Origin: Vibrio breoganii
GTDB lineage: Bacteria > Pseudomonadota > Gammaproteobacteria > Enterobacterales > Vibrionaceae
Reading direction: 5' to 3'
Assembly: GCF_001677275.1 (NCBI RefSeq)
Contig: NZ_CP016177.1
Location: 1,178,001-1,242,000, forward strand
DNA length: 64,000 nucleotides
The translations under genes and the position numbers were made by a program. A model generated the notes under the pieces. It did not search any database. It was not told where the DNA came from and saw only the letters and a program-made list of their open reading frames with translations. Position 1 is the first letter of the stretch, and every line of letters begins with the position of its first letter. Shown one piece after another: positions 51,998 through 61,998 of the stretch.

Positions 51998-53173
51998 TTA
52001 TTTAGCAGCCTTCTGGATGATAAACATCTCGTAGCCAAACTCATCCAAGTAGCGCTCATAGATGCTGACTTCTGTGTTGATGTCATTGAGCGCATTGGAG
52101 TCAGGCATGCTTGGCGTCAACTCGATGGCTCTTTGCTTCAGTGGTAGGTAGTAGTTTTCCCATGCTTGTTGGCTTAGCGGGAAATGGTCAACAACCTTAT
52201 AGCCTGCCGCTTTGATCTGCTCTAAGCGAATATCAACGCTAACCATGTCAGGGTATTCGCCCTTCCAAAACTCTTGTGCTTCAGGGGTCTGTTTGTCTGT
52301 AAACCACACCAAATCGCTGAGTATCATCACGCCATTGTGTTCAAGCAGTGGTCGCCACTCTTTGAGCGCACTTTCTACACCCATAATGTACGCACTGCCT
52401 TCAGCCCATATTAGGTCAAAACCTTTAGGCTCAAAGGGCAGGTCGGTCATGCTGGCACACACAGGCTTGATGCGATCGTTTAGACCGTGCTCAGTAAAGC
52501 GTTCGACCAACCTATCTAGCGCGGACTGCTCGTTATCAACGACCGTGATTGCTGCTTGGGTGTTGTTTGCCAGTACTGTTGTGGCTAACCCCTTGCCCGA
52601 ACCTATTTCCAGTATGTTACGACTAGTGAGTGGTACTAAATTGAGGGCTTTTAGGGTTTCTTGTTCGCTGCCTGGTCCCCAGTGATCGAGTGTTTCGTAG
52701 ACCTTCATAAAGTCGGCCATGTAATCTTGATGTTCGTTCATGTCTTTTGACAACCATTTTAATCTGAGGGCTTCTTTTTCATCAAAGCCTTGTTTAATAA
52801 GCCAATCCAAGTGAGCATCGGGTGCTAATTGACTGACGTTCTCATGCCAAGCTCTGTGGTCACCTTCGCCAAGGAGTGCTGCTAATACACCTCTAGAATG
52901 CTGTTTCTGAGCGATCTCTTTATCGAGTTCATCTAGGCGGTTTAGCAGTAGGGCTCTGTCTATCTTCGCTTCTAGGCAGCCTTTGCACTCCTTCAAGGTT
53001 AATCCTGCTGCTTGTAACGTCTGAATCAACAACACTCTTTGCACATCTTTATCGCTGTAGACGCGATAACCATTGTCCAACCTGACTCCACTGATCAGCT
53101 TAAGCTTCTCGTAGTAGAGCAAAGCGGTACGTGACAAGCCGACTTTCTGAGCCAGCTCTGATATGCGGTACAT
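51998..53173 (-). CDS. MerR-family regulator fused to a SAM-dependent methyltransferase
   Basis: A 391-residue fusion. Residues 1-70 are a MerR winged helix (MYRISELAQKVGLSRTALLYYEKLKLI, NGYRVYSDKDVQRVLLIQTLQAAGLTL), followed by a coiled coil dimerisation helix (about 78-110). From about 165 there is a class I methyltransferase: ILEIGSGKGLATTVLA near 186-200, DNEQSALDRL and FDLIWAEGSAYIMG. In other MerR proteins this C-terminal slot holds an effector-binding domain, so the methyltransferase may be the sensor or the output. Candidate promoter: TTGACC (complement of 53226-53231) with a 19-base spacer, typical for MerR-controlled promoters. Confidence 0.85.
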   Translation of the reverse strand: MYRISELAQKVGLSRTALLYYEKLKLISGVRLDNGYRVYSDKDVQRVLLIQTLQAAGLTLKECKGCLEAKIDRALLLNRLDELDKEIAQKQHSRGVLAALLGEGDHRAWHENVSQLAPDAHLDWLIKQGFDEKEALRLKWLSKDMNEHQDYMADFMKVYETLDHWGPGSEQETLKALNLVPLTSRNILEIGSGKGLATTVLANNTQAAITVVDNEQSALDRLVERFTEHGLNDRIKPVCASMTDLPFEPKGFDLIWAEGSAYIMGVESALKEWRPLLEHNGVMILSDLVWFTDKQTPEAQEFWKGEYPDMVSVDIRLEQIKAAGYKVVDHFPLSQQAWENYYLPLKQRAIELTPSMPDSNALNDINTEVSIYERYLDEFGYEMFIIQKAAK

Positions 53174-53906
53174 AGGGTGATTCCTTACTTGGTTGCCTCT
53201 AACTTAAACTATAAAGCAATAGACAGGTCAACATAAAGTGGTGATTTTTTTCTTTGATTTACGTGGAGTAGATTCATCTGGGCAGATCAAGTTAGGGATG
53301 TTGGTTGAAGAGGTGATGTAGTGAGTTAGAACTGAATAGAAGTAACGTTTGAACGGGAAAAATGCTAATAAAAACTATCTATGAAAGGCTCTATTTAAAA
53401 TATAAGCCAGTTTAGGAGTGACGGTCAAATGTCACGTAATAGATATCTATAATTAATACTATTTGAGAATTTTGTAATATGAGTAATTTAATATTTAAAA
53501 ATACTTTAAATTAACGCACTTTATATTTGATTGGCATCTTAGTGAATAAAACCACATAGATACATAGAGTTATGTTTAGTTCTGAAATAGATATGATTTA
53601 TATAAACAATAAAAACGTTTAAAAACAGAAGGTTAAGATTGTTTTCTGCCATCACTTTGATGCATCTATACACTGAATAAATAAATTACCATAGCAATAT
53701 ATAGGTCAGGATGTTTAAATGCTCTCGATCTTTGACTAAGTAGATTAATACATTGGAACTTATTTACTTAGATCATTGTCTCAAAACAAGCATTTGGCTT
53801 AGTTCTATTTTTTGTGTTGATGTTAATCATCGTTAAATAAGTTGAGTGCTACCTTTGTCTTCGTGCTTATGACTCAGTCATACGCCAGTTCGTTAATGTG
53901 AATTAA
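53174..53906. other. AT-rich intergenic region upstream of RND operon
   Basis: About 730 bases, strongly A+T-rich, with no credible reading frame. It carries the MerR gene promoter side (53200-53231) and the promoter for the RND operon. The palindrome ATGACTCAGTCAT lies at 53869-53881, about 26 bases before the first adaptor start. Such long AT-rich gaps are typical of H-NS-bound or heavily regulated promoters. Confidence 0.5.
53869..53881. promoter_or_regulatory. Palindrome upstream of RND operon, possible operator
   Basis: ATGACTCAGTCAT is a perfect 13-base palindrome just before the adaptor start. It could be a regulator half-site pair; the protein is unknown, and a chance match remains possible. 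Confidence 0.35.
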
Positions 53907-54962
53907 ATGAGAAATAGAGTGTTAGGATCTTATTTTACTCGAGCCTGGGTTATTCCTGTGTGCTTATTCAGTTTAACTGCCTGCGACAATCAGCAGGCAC
54001 TTGTGGCGGAACCAGAATCGAGACCAGCCAAACTTATTACGGTGTCTGCGGGTAGCGACCGCTTTGAGCGCGTATTCCCTGCATCCACGCTTGCGGGTGA
54101 TAAGGCCGTTTTGGCATTTCGCGTTTCAGGGCAGGTGATCAATCTGCCAATCAAAACCGGACAAAAAGTAAACAAAGGCGACTTACTTGGGCTACTAAAC
54201 CAAGAAGAGTACGCGCTGTTTTTAGCTGAAGCAGAAGCGGAGTATGCCCTTGCTAGTGTGCAGCTTGAGCGCGCTAAAAAACTGATCGCCGACCGTGTCA
54301 TATCTGAACAAGATTACGATCAGGCTGTTGCTGCTGAACAAGTGGCAAAAGCGACATATGAACAAGCTAGAGCAAACTTTCAAGATACACGCTTAGTCGC
54401 GCCTTTTGATGGCACCATCTCCATGAGGCACATCGATAACTTTGAGTATCTTGAAGCCAAACAAAGTGCGATGAATATTCAATCGGACTCTTTATTGAGA
54501 GTGGTATTCCAACTTCCAAACTCGATGGTGAATCGCGTGAAGGGTGCTGATGCAGAGTTTTCTATGCAGTTTGATTCTTACTCTGGTGAGACCTTCCCAT
54601 TGGTGTTTCAAGAAATTGATACTGAGTCAGATTCCTCTACCGGTAACTATAAAGTGACCATGGTAATGGAAAGGCCAGATGACATTGGGATCATGCCTGG
54701 TATGTCAGGTGACGTGACCCTTTCGCTTCCTAGGGCTAATCCTTCAACACTTCCTGATTCTTCAGTATTTCCTTGTGAGGAAAACTGGTGTGTTTGGCGA
54801 ATTGATGAAGAATCTCGCACAGCGAAAACACCGGTCATTCTTGCTGAGAATGGGCAGTTGATCTCGGGCCTAGATGATGGCGACCAAATTGTGTTGTCAG
54901 GTGTGAATCAATTATCTGAAGGCCTGAAAGTACGTGAGTGGATTAAGGAGAAAGGGCTATGA
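53907..54962 (+). CDS. RND efflux periplasmic adaptor (first of two)
   Basis: A 351-residue HlyD-like membrane fusion protein with an N-terminal lipobox (FSLTACDNQQ), a lipoyl/barrel-sandwich domain (KAVLAFRVSGQVINLPIKTGQKVNKGDLLGLL), and an alpha-hairpin (AEYALASVQLERAKKLIADRVISEQDYDQAVAAEQVAKATYEQA), then LVAPFDGTISMRHID. It links an RND pump to an outer-membrane channel. Next gene overlaps by four bases (ATGA). Two adaptors plus one pump is the layout of V. cholerae vexIJK; the first would be VexI-like. Confidence 0.85.
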   Translation: MRNRVLGSYFTRAWVIPVCLFSLTACDNQQALVAEPESRPAKLITVSAGSDRFERVFPASTLAGDKAVLAFRVSGQVINLPIKTGQKVNKGDLLGLLNQEEYALFLAEAEAEYALASVQLERAKKLIADRVISEQDYDQAVAAEQVAKATYEQARANFQDTRLVAPFDGTISMRHIDNFEYLEAKQSAMNIQSDSLLRVVFQLPNSMVNRVKGADAEFSMQFDSYSGETFPLVFQEIDTESDSSTGNYKVTMVMERPDDIGIMPGMSGDVTLSLPRANPSTLPDSSVFPCEENWCVWRIDEESRTAKTPVILAENGQLISGLDDGDQIVLSGVNQLSEGLKVREWIKEKGL

Positions 54963-56053
54963 GTTCATTCAAATCCCAGTCTTTAAAGTGGCTATTTGTA
55001 TTAGCTACGCCTTATTTCCTGAGTGGTTGTGAACGCCCAAGCGTCGAGCCTACCACACGATTGCAAACGGTTGAGTTGCTTAAGCTAGCCACTACCTCTG
55101 CTGCTGATGCATTGATGTTTCCTGCTATCGCGACGGCTGCAGAGCGTGCACATTTGAGTTTCCTTGTTTCTGGTGAAGTAACAGAAGTACTAGTGAAAGA
55201 GGGAGATCGAGTGTCAAAAGGTGACGTTATCGCCAAGTTAGACCCTCGAGATTTCAGGATTGCAGTACGCAACGCCGAAGCAAGTTACACCGCTATCAAT
55301 AGTCGATACCAAAGATCAAAGCCGTTACTTGAGAAAGGGTTACTGGCTCAATCAGAGTTTGATGAATTGTCGGCTAAGCGCCAGATGGCAAAGGTTGAGT
55401 TAGATTTTGCTCGTTTGTACTTGGAATATACCCAATTGAAGTCGCCGATAGATGGCATGATTTCTCGAGTCAATGTTGAGCAATTTGAGAATATCACTCT
55501 AGGTCAGAACATAGTGAATGTTCACAATATTGATGAGGTGGATGTACTGGTTAAAATTCCAGATCGCTTGTTCATCAATAAACCGTCAGAGCAAGAAATT
55601 TGGCAGGCAAAGGCAAGTGTTCAATCACCAAGTGGACAACTGTTTGATGCGACGATCAAAGAGTTCACCACGGAGCCAGATCCTACATCAGGGACTTATA
55701 CCATCACGCTAACCCTGCCGATGCCACAAGATGAACTCATCTTAGACGGCATGGCGGTTGAGGCCTTTAAACCAAAGAACATATCCGGCATGGAATTAGG
55801 TCCAATTTCTACCGTGCCTTATAAAGCGTTGATCAATGCGGATGGGGACACCCTCAATCGAGAAGAAAAATACGTTTGGGTGTATGACAACAATACAGTC
55901 AGAAAACAAAAAGTAACAACGGGTGCGATAACAGGCAACTCAGTGCAAGTTATTGCCGGATTAGAGGGTGATGAAATTATCGTTGTTAAAGGGTTATCGC
56001 AATTGCGAGAGGGCGCTGAAGTGAAAGTGACAAATATGGGGGCAATGCAGTGA
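54959..56053 (+). CDS. RND efflux periplasmic adaptor (second)
   Basis: A 364-residue HlyD-like adaptor with lipobox FLSGC near residue 24, lipoyl domain (AERAHLSFLVSGEVTEVLVKEGDRVSKGDVIAKLDP), hairpin and LKSPIDGMISRVNVEQFENI. It has the same order as the first adaptor but clearly diverged in sequence. Overlaps both neighbours by four bases, so tightly coupled. Probably forms mixed or paired adaptor hexamers with the first. Confidence 0.87.
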   Translation: MSSFKSQSLKWLFVLATPYFLSGCERPSVEPTTRLQTVELLKLATTSAADALMFPAIATAAERAHLSFLVSGEVTEVLVKEGDRVSKGDVIAKLDPRDFRIAVRNAEASYTAINSRYQRSKPLLEKGLLAQSEFDELSAKRQMAKVELDFARLYLEYTQLKSPIDGMISRVNVEQFENITLGQNIVNVHNIDEVDVLVKIPDRLFINKPSEQEIWQAKASVQSPSGQLFDATIKEFTTEPDPTSGTYTITLTLPMPQDELILDGMAVEAFKPKNISGMELGPISTVPYKALINADGDTLNREEKYVWVYDNNTVRKQKVTTGAITGNSVQVIAGLEGDEIIVVKGLSQLREGAEVKVTNMGAMQ

Positions 56054-59000
56054 GTTCTAATAAGAGTGACCAAACTACCGCTCAATCAGATGAGCAAGTA
56101 ACCGGTATTGCCGCGTATTTTATTCGCAATAAAGTGATCAGCTGGATGATCACCTTGATCTTCCTTGTTGGTGGTGTTGCTGCCTTTTTCGACCTAGGTC
56201 GCTTAGAAGACCCCGCATTTACCATCAAAGATGCAATGGTTGTCACCAATTACCCAGGGGCAACGCCAGAAGAAGTGGAAGAAGAAGTCACTTATCCATT
56301 GGAAAAAGCCATTCAGCAGCTGACCTATGTGGATGAAGTGACGTCTATATCAACTCGCGGACTGTCTCAAATCACTGTGACGATCAAACGAAACTACACT
56401 TCGGAAGATCTCCCACAAATATGGGATGAACTGCGTCGAAAAGTCACCGATATTCAGGGTTCTTTACCACCAGGCGTGAACACTCCAGCGGTCATTGATG
56501 ATTTCGGCGACGTGTATGGGGTGTTGTTGGCGGTCACCGGTGAAGGCTATTCCTATAAAGAGTTGCTTGATTATGTGGATTATCTCCGCCGAGAGCTAGA
56601 GCTCGTTGATGGTGTCAGTAAAGTGTCTGTCTCTGGTGAGCAACAAGAGCAAGTCTTTATCGAAATGTCGATGAAGCGCATGAACGCTCTTGGTATTGCC
56701 CCTGAGACGGTATTCAATTTGCTGAATACTCAAAATACCGTGTCATCTTCAGGTGCGGTAAGGGTTGGCGATGAATACATCCGAATCCAACCTACAGGGC
56801 AATTTGACAGTGTCGAGCAGTTAGGCGACCTCATCATCACCGATGAGAGTACGTCGGGTTTGGTGTACTTAAAAGACGTTGCAGAGATAAAACGCGGTTA
56901 CATAGATGTTCCTACCAATGTGCTGAATTTTAACGGCAATATGGCGCTAAATATGGGAATTTCATTCAACGCTGGCGTGAATGTGGTTACCATTGGCGAA
57001 GCTCTTGACCAAAAACTGGCCGAGCTAGAGTATCAACAGCCTATCGGCATCAACATTGATGAGATCTATGCTCAACCAGGCGAAGTTGATAAATCGGTAA
57101 GTAGTTTTGTAGTCAGTCTTGCTCAAGCGGTTGGTATCGTGATCGTGGTGCTGCTGTTCTTCATGGGCGTACGTTCTGGGGTACTGATTGGCCTGATCCT
57201 TCTGCTGACCGTTTTGGGTACGTTTGTGTTCATGAGCTACCTTGGCATAGAGCTACAACGTATTTCTCTTGGCGCGCTAGTTATTGCGCTGGGGATGCTG
57301 GTGGATAATGCCATTGTGATTGTTGAAGGCATATTGGTCGGCATGAAGAAGGGGCGCACTCGACTTCAGGCAGCGACTGATATTGTCACGCAAACCAAGT
57401 GGCCACTACTGGGTGCGACTGTGATTGCGGTAACGGCGTTTGCGCCTATCGGTTTATCAGAGGACTCGACGGGTGAGTACTGTCGTACCTTGTTTACTGT
57501 GTTGTTGATCTCTTTGATGCTGTCGTGGTTCACCGCGATGTCATTGACACCATTTTTTGCGGACCTGTTCTTTAAGGGGCAAAAAGTCGAAGCGAACGAA
57601 GAAGGCAGCCAATACAACGGTATTGTATTTGTCATCTATCGTAAGTTTCTTGAGTTTTGTATGAATCGCGCTTGGCTGACTATCTCAGCGCTAATAGTGA
57701 TGTTCTGCACAAGCCTGTATGGATTTAGTTTTATTAAGCAGTCGTTTTTCCCAGCGTCTACCACTCCTATCTTTATGTCAGATATCTGGCTACCGGAAGG
57801 CACGGATATTCGCGCGACTAACGCTAAACTGCAAGAGCTAGAAGAATGGTTGCTAGAGCAGGAAGGTGTTGAAGACGTAACGACTTCTGCGGGTCAAGGT
57901 TTGCAACGCTTTATGCTGACTTACACGCCAGAGAAAAGCTATGCGGCCTATGGTGAAGTCACCACTCGCGTGGAAAGCTATGAAGTGCTGAATGGCATTG
58001 TGGCTAAGTACATTGATCATTTGGATACCAACTATCCAGAAATTAACCATCGTATGAAGCAAATTGAGCTAGGCCCTGGAGGCGGAGCAAAAATTGAAGC
58101 ACGAGTGATTGGTTCTGATCCTACGGTATTGCGTGAGTTGGGTGCTCAAATTGTTGATATCTTGAATGACGACCCAGGCGCTAACAACATTCGCCATGAC
58201 TGGAGAGAAAGAACTAAGGTTCTTGAGCCAATCTTTAATGAAAGTCAGGCTCGTCGATACGGCATCACTAAGGCCGATATAGATGACTTTTTGCAAATGT
58301 CGTTCTCTGGAAAGACAGCGGGCCTGTATCGTGATGGCACAACCTTAATGCCAATTGTTGGGCGCTTAACAGAAGAAGAACGCGTTGATTTTAGAAATAT
58401 CGACAGTTTGAAAATCTGGAGCCCAGTGCTGAATGATTATGTGCCTTTGCAGCAAATGTTGATGGGTTATGAAACCCGCTGGGAAGACCCTATTATCATG
58501 CGTAAAGACAGAAAGCGTATGCTGACGGTATTTGCCGACCATGACATCCTGGGAGACGAAACCGCTGCGACATTGCAACAGCGTGTACAAGAAAAAATAG
58601 AAGCTGTTGAGATGCCTCAAGGTTATAGCTTGGAGTGGGGCGGAGAGCTTGAATCTTCGAGCGACGCTAAAGGCGCTTTAGCATCGAGTATGCCTATGGG
58701 CTACCTGTTTATGTTTTTGATTACAGTGTTCTTGTTCAGTTCTGTTAAAGAGCCATTGATTGTATGGTGTACCGTACCATTGGCGATTGTAGGTGTGACC
58801 TGTGGCTTGCTGTTGTTTGATACCCCGTTTGGTTTTATGGCCTTGCTTGGTTTGTTGAGCCTATCTGGGATGCTATTGAAGAACGGTATCGTATTGATTG
58901 ATCAAATTGAAGTTGAAATGCGCTCAGGAAAGGACCCGTATCTAGCGGTGGTAGAAGCAGCTATGAGTCGTGTTAGGCCAGTATGTATGGCGGCGATTAC

Positions 59001-59193
59001 AACGATACTGGGCATGATCCCATTGCTGCCGGATATCTTCTTTAGACCGATGGCGGTAACCATTATGTTTGGTCTGGGCTTTGCCACAGTGCTGACTCTG
59101 ATTGTGGTGCCAGTGTTGTATAAAGTGTTCCACAACATCAAATACAATGGCGAAACGACTAAAACGGCAGAGCTAGCGAGCGACGTTTTATAG
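56050..59193 (+). CDS. RND efflux pump inner-membrane transporter
   Basis: A 1047-residue RND permease of 12 membrane helices and two large periplasmic loops. Family signatures are GRLEDPAFTIKDAMVVTNYPGATPEEVEEEVTYPLE at the N-terminus and ALGMLVDNAIVIVEGILVG near residue 417, where the aspartate is in the proton relay. Later ITTILGMIPLLPDIFFRPMAVTIMFGL. It pumps drugs or bile-type compounds out with proton motive force. No outer membrane channel gene follows, so a shared TolC is expected. VexK-like by gene order. Confidence 0.9.
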   Translation: MSSNKSDQTTAQSDEQVTGIAAYFIRNKVISWMITLIFLVGGVAAFFDLGRLEDPAFTIKDAMVVTNYPGATPEEVEEEVTYPLEKAIQQLTYVDEVTSISTRGLSQITVTIKRNYTSEDLPQIWDELRRKVTDIQGSLPPGVNTPAVIDDFGDVYGVLLAVTGEGYSYKELLDYVDYLRRELELVDGVSKVSVSGEQQEQVFIEMSMKRMNALGIAPETVFNLLNTQNTVSSSGAVRVGDEYIRIQPTGQFDSVEQLGDLIITDESTSGLVYLKDVAEIKRGYIDVPTNVLNFNGNMALNMGISFNAGVNVVTIGEALDQKLAELEYQQPIGINIDEIYAQPGEVDKSVSSFVVSLAQAVGIVIVVLLFFMGVRSGVLIGLILLLTVLGTFVFMSYLGIELQRISLGALVIALGMLVDNAIVIVEGILVGMKKGRTRLQAATDIVTQTKWPLLGATVIAVTAFAPIGLSEDSTGEYCRTLFTVLLISLMLSWFTAMSLTPFFADLFFKGQKVEANEEGSQYNGIVFVIYRKFLEFCMNRAWLTISALIVMFCTSLYGFSFIKQSFFPASTTPIFMSDIWLPEGTDIRATNAKLQELEEWLLEQEGVEDVTTSAGQGLQRFMLTYTPEKSYAAYGEVTTRVESYEVLNGIVAKYIDHLDTNYPEINHRMKQIELGPGGGAKIEARVIGSDPTVLRELGAQIVDILNDDPGANNIRHDWRERTKVLEPIFNESQARRYGITKADIDDFLQMSFSGKTAGLYRDGTTLMPIVGRLTEEERVDFRNIDSLKIWSPVLNDYVPLQQMLMGYETRWEDPIIMRKDRKRMLTVFADHDILGDETAATLQQRVQEKIEAVEMPQGYSLEWGGELESSSDAKGALASSMPMGYLFMFLITVFLFSSVKEPLIVWCTVPLAIVGVTCGLLLFDTPFGFMALLGLLSLSGMLLKNGIVLIDQIEVEMRSGKDPYLAVVEAAMSRVRPVCMAAITTILGMIPLLPDIFFRPMAVTIMFGLGFATVLTLIVVPVLYKVFHNIKYNGETTKTAELASDVL

Positions 59194-59207
59194 TCTAGGT
59201 AATAATA

Positions 59208-59243
59208 AAAAAGGCCAGATGGATTAACATCTGGCCTTTTTTA
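59208..59243. terminator. RND operon/yciU terminator
   Basis: AGGCCAGATG (59212-59221) pairs with CATCTGGCCT (59228-59237), six-base loop, with A-run before and T-run after. Works for both the RND operon and the converging yciU gene. Confidence 0.9.
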
Positions 59244-59254
59244 TTTCTCTATAT

Positions 59255-59575
59255 TTAGTCGCGCTTCCACAATATATGGCAAAACTTGTGGTCAGGGTCG
59301 CGTGACACCAACAGTCTTGCGAACACGTCATCCAGCGTATCATCCGCTTCGTTTACCAGGCCGATCTTGATTTCGGCGTAGGTTTCTTTGTCAACTTCAA
59401 ACCCTACGTGTTGAACCCAATCATCACCGGTTTCAACCAGCTCAGCAGCACCTCTCTCTTCAAATTGAAGAGTGAATAGAGCCACATCGGCGGCCTCTAG
59501 GTTATCTGGAGCCATCTCGAGAAAAATGTCGTAAGCGGTATCGATGGTGTCATCGTAAGACAAAAGTTCAGTCAT
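59255..59575 (-). CDS. yciU: YciU (HI1450-like, DUF440) DNA-mimic protein
   Basis: A 106-residue, very acidic protein: YDDTIDTAYDIFLEMAPDNLEAADVALFTLQFEERGAAELVETGDDW, matching E. coli YciU and the H. influenzae HI1450 fold. The family has a surface charge pattern like double-stranded DNA and is thought to bind DNA-binding proteins such as HU. Start at 59575, 106 residues as in the family. Between polB and the RND operon, transcribed with no obvious partner. Confidence 0.92.
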   Translation of the reverse strand: MTELLSYDDTIDTAYDIFLEMAPDNLEAADVALFTLQFEERGAAELVETGDDWVQHVGFEVDKETYAEIKIGLVNEADDTLDDVFARLLVSRDPDHKFCHILWKRD

Positions 59576-59634
59576 TAGATTTCCTTAGCGGTATCTTTGA
59601 TAATTAGCGCGATTGTACGCCTTAATTGTGTCAA

Positions 59635-61998
59635 TTAGAACAGCCCAAGCTGAGGTGCATTGATATCATCAAATTTTAGCCCAACGAAGGGTAAGATGGC
59701 ATCGGCAATTGGCTTTATCTGTTTATCAATATAGTGCTCGTAGTCGATTGGGTTCTTCACATACTCAAGAGGCTCAGGGCCAATGGTGGTCATCATATAA
59801 GCGATTCGACCACGGTTTTGATATTGCAGTGGTCGCCCAAGTTGCTGGTTAATCTCATCGGCTAAACGAGCAGCGCGCACTTGCGGTGGAATGTTTTTCT
59901 GATACTCATGAAGCCTTCTGCGAAGTCGCTTTCGATACACCAGTTTATTATCCATTTCCCCGCTCTCAACTTGTTCTACGGTATCTAAAATGAACTGCGT
60001 GGGATCGGAGCCGGCAAAGATAAGCTCGTAAAGGTGCGCCTGAAAATCTCGCGCAACCTCAGTCCAGTCGCTACGGGCACTCTCTAAGCCTTTAAACACG
60101 ATACGAGAGCCAGATTCTTGAGTAATTAATCCGGCATAGCGCTTCTTTGAACCTGTTTCAGAGCCGCGAATGGTTGGCATGAAAAATCGAGAAAAGTGGG
60201 TTTCATATTCAAGCTCAAGCAGGGAGGTGAGGTTATATTCCTCGGTCAAATGCTGGGTCCACCAACTATTGATGTGCTTGGTCAGCGCATTGCCAATATC
60301 ATCCGCTTGCTCTTGGGTGCACTCATCTTTGAGAGAAACAAACGTAGAATCCGTATCCCCATAGATCACCTCATAGCCTTGTTCTTCAATAAGCTTACGT
60401 GTGGTCTTCATTATTTCGTGACCACGTAACGTAATCGATGATGCCAATCGTGTATCAAAGAAGCGACAACCGGAAGATCCCAATACACCGTAAAAGGAGT
60501 TCATTATGATCTTAATGGCTTGAGAGAAAGCGACTTCTTTGTCCTTCTTAGCCTGATCTCGGGCCTGCCACAGCTCTTCAATGAGGTTGGGCAAAAAGTG
60601 TTTTTCTCTATGAAACTGCGCCTTACGAAAGCCTGGTACGGCTTGGTCTGCCTCGTTGCCTATTTCTAGTTGTAGCCCCTCGATTAGCCCCATAGGGTCA
60701 ATGAGAAAGCTGCGAATAATAGCGGGGTAGAGGCTTTTAAAATCTAGGACCAGAACAGAGTCATACAGGCCAGGTCTGGAGTCCATAACAAATCCACCCG
60801 GACTGGCAATCCAATCGTTTGGCATGAGATTTGGCGCTACATAGCCACCTCTATGCAGGCGTGGCAGATACAAGTTAGAGAATGCGGCAACACTGCCACC
60901 AATGCGATCAAGGGCGAGACCTGTGAGTTTACTGCGCTGAATGAGGTAATCGAGTAGGTGTGTCTTCTCAAAGATCTTGTTCACCAACACGCAGTCTTGC
61001 AGGTTGTACTTAGCAAGAGCAGGCTTATCATGATGGAACATATGATTGATCTCTTCCATCCTGTCTTGCACATTGTGTATGGCTTTGCCTTCGTGCAGCA
61101 GTTCTTGAGAGACAGACTCTAGTGACCAAGAATCGAAAGAATAAGTGGCTGATTTAAGCCCATCAATGCCATCAACCACCACGCGTCCCGGTATGGTAAT
61201 AAAGCCTTGTTGGCTTTGATTAGATTGTCGGTAAAAACAGGTTTGTTTGTCTCGTCCGAGAGTCAGCCTAAGTTTGTTTTGCTCTGCTCGCTGCACCAAT
61301 AGTCGCATGTCAAAGCCAATCACATTCCAACCCACAATGATGTCAGGGTCAAACTGCGTAAACCAATCAATCAATGCCAGCAAAAGGGCTCGTTCATTCT
61401 CGACCCACTGAATGGGTTTACCTTGTTCGGGTTGCGCTTCACCAATCATGATGACTCGGCTATCAAGCTCAGAATCCAATCCCACTGAATAGAGAACGCC
61501 CTTGGCGGAACATTCTATATCCAACGAGACAACGGATAAGTTGGGTGAGTACTCTTTAGCCGCTCGGCATTGTGCGTTTGCTACCTTGAGATAGCCGTTT
61601 TCTTGCTGCTCGACACCATCAAATTCTATTTGCCCCTGAATAAACCGCTCCATCAAGTAGCGATCGACCAGCCTGATATCGGATTCATAGATAGGAATCG
61701 AGTGGCTAGTTAACACGGTTTCAAAATCAGACGCATGCTTACGAGTAGGGAAGTAGCAGGCAGTAGTCGCCTCTAGTTGGAATGTTTTTAGAGGAAGCGG
61801 TTTAGTCTCACAAGGGATATTAAGCTGCTTTGCTAACTGCTGAACCTGCGCTTCATCAGAGCTGTTTATAAAGTAGACAGACTTTTGATCTGGGATTTGA
61901 ATCAAAGTGGGGCCGAGATCCGTAGAAACCCACAGCTCAATAAGGCTAGAAAAACCTAAATCTTTACTTTGACGAGTTAGTATAAATCCTGAACGCAA
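59635..61998 (-). CDS. polB: DNA polymerase II (PolB)
   Basis: A family B polymerase of 787 residues (E. coli Pol II 783) that replicates past damage. 3'-5' exonuclease motifs are VSLDIECSA near 157 and IVGWNVIGFDMRLL near 215; polymerase motif A LDFKSLYPAIIRSF near 416, motif B IKIIMNSFYGVLGS near 488, and motif C YGDTDSTF near 545. Start is TTG at 61998 with AAGG about nine bases upstream; no LexA box was found in the 100 bases I scanned, though E. coli polB is SOS-controlled. Confidence 0.93.
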   Translation of the reverse strand: MRSGFILTRQSKDLGFSSLIELWVSTDLGPTLIQIPDQKSVYFINSSDEAQVQQLAKQLNIPCETKPLPLKTFQLEATTACYFPTRKHASDFETVLTSHSIPIYESDIRLVDRYLMERFIQGQIEFDGVEQQENGYLKVANAQCRAAKEYSPNLSVVSLDIECSAKGVLYSVGLDSELDSRVIMIGEAQPEQGKPIQWVENERALLLALIDWFTQFDPDIIVGWNVIGFDMRLLVQRAEQNKLRLTLGRDKQTCFYRQSNQSQQGFITIPGRVVVDGIDGLKSATYSFDSWSLESVSQELLHEGKAIHNVQDRMEEINHMFHHDKPALAKYNLQDCVLVNKIFEKTHLLDYLIQRSKLTGLALDRIGGSVAAFSNLYLPRLHRGGYVAPNLMPNDWIASPGGFVMDSRPGLYDSVLVLDFKSLYPAIIRSFLIDPMGLIEGLQLEIGNEADQAVPGFRKAQFHREKHFLPNLIEELWQARDQAKKDKEVAFSQAIKIIMNSFYGVLGSSGCRFFDTRLASSITLRGHEIMKTTRKLIEEQGYEVIYGDTDSTFVSLKDECTQEQADDIGNALTKHINSWWTQHLTEEYNLTSLLELEYETHFSRFFMPTIRGSETGSKKRYAGLITQESGSRIVFKGLESARSDWTEVARDFQAHLYELIFAGSDPTQFILDTVEQVESGEMDNKLVYRKRLRRRLHEYQKNIPPQVRAARLADEINQQLGRPLQYQNRGRIAYMMTTIGPEPLEYVKNPIDYEHYIDKQIKPIADAILPFVGLKFDDINAPQLGLF

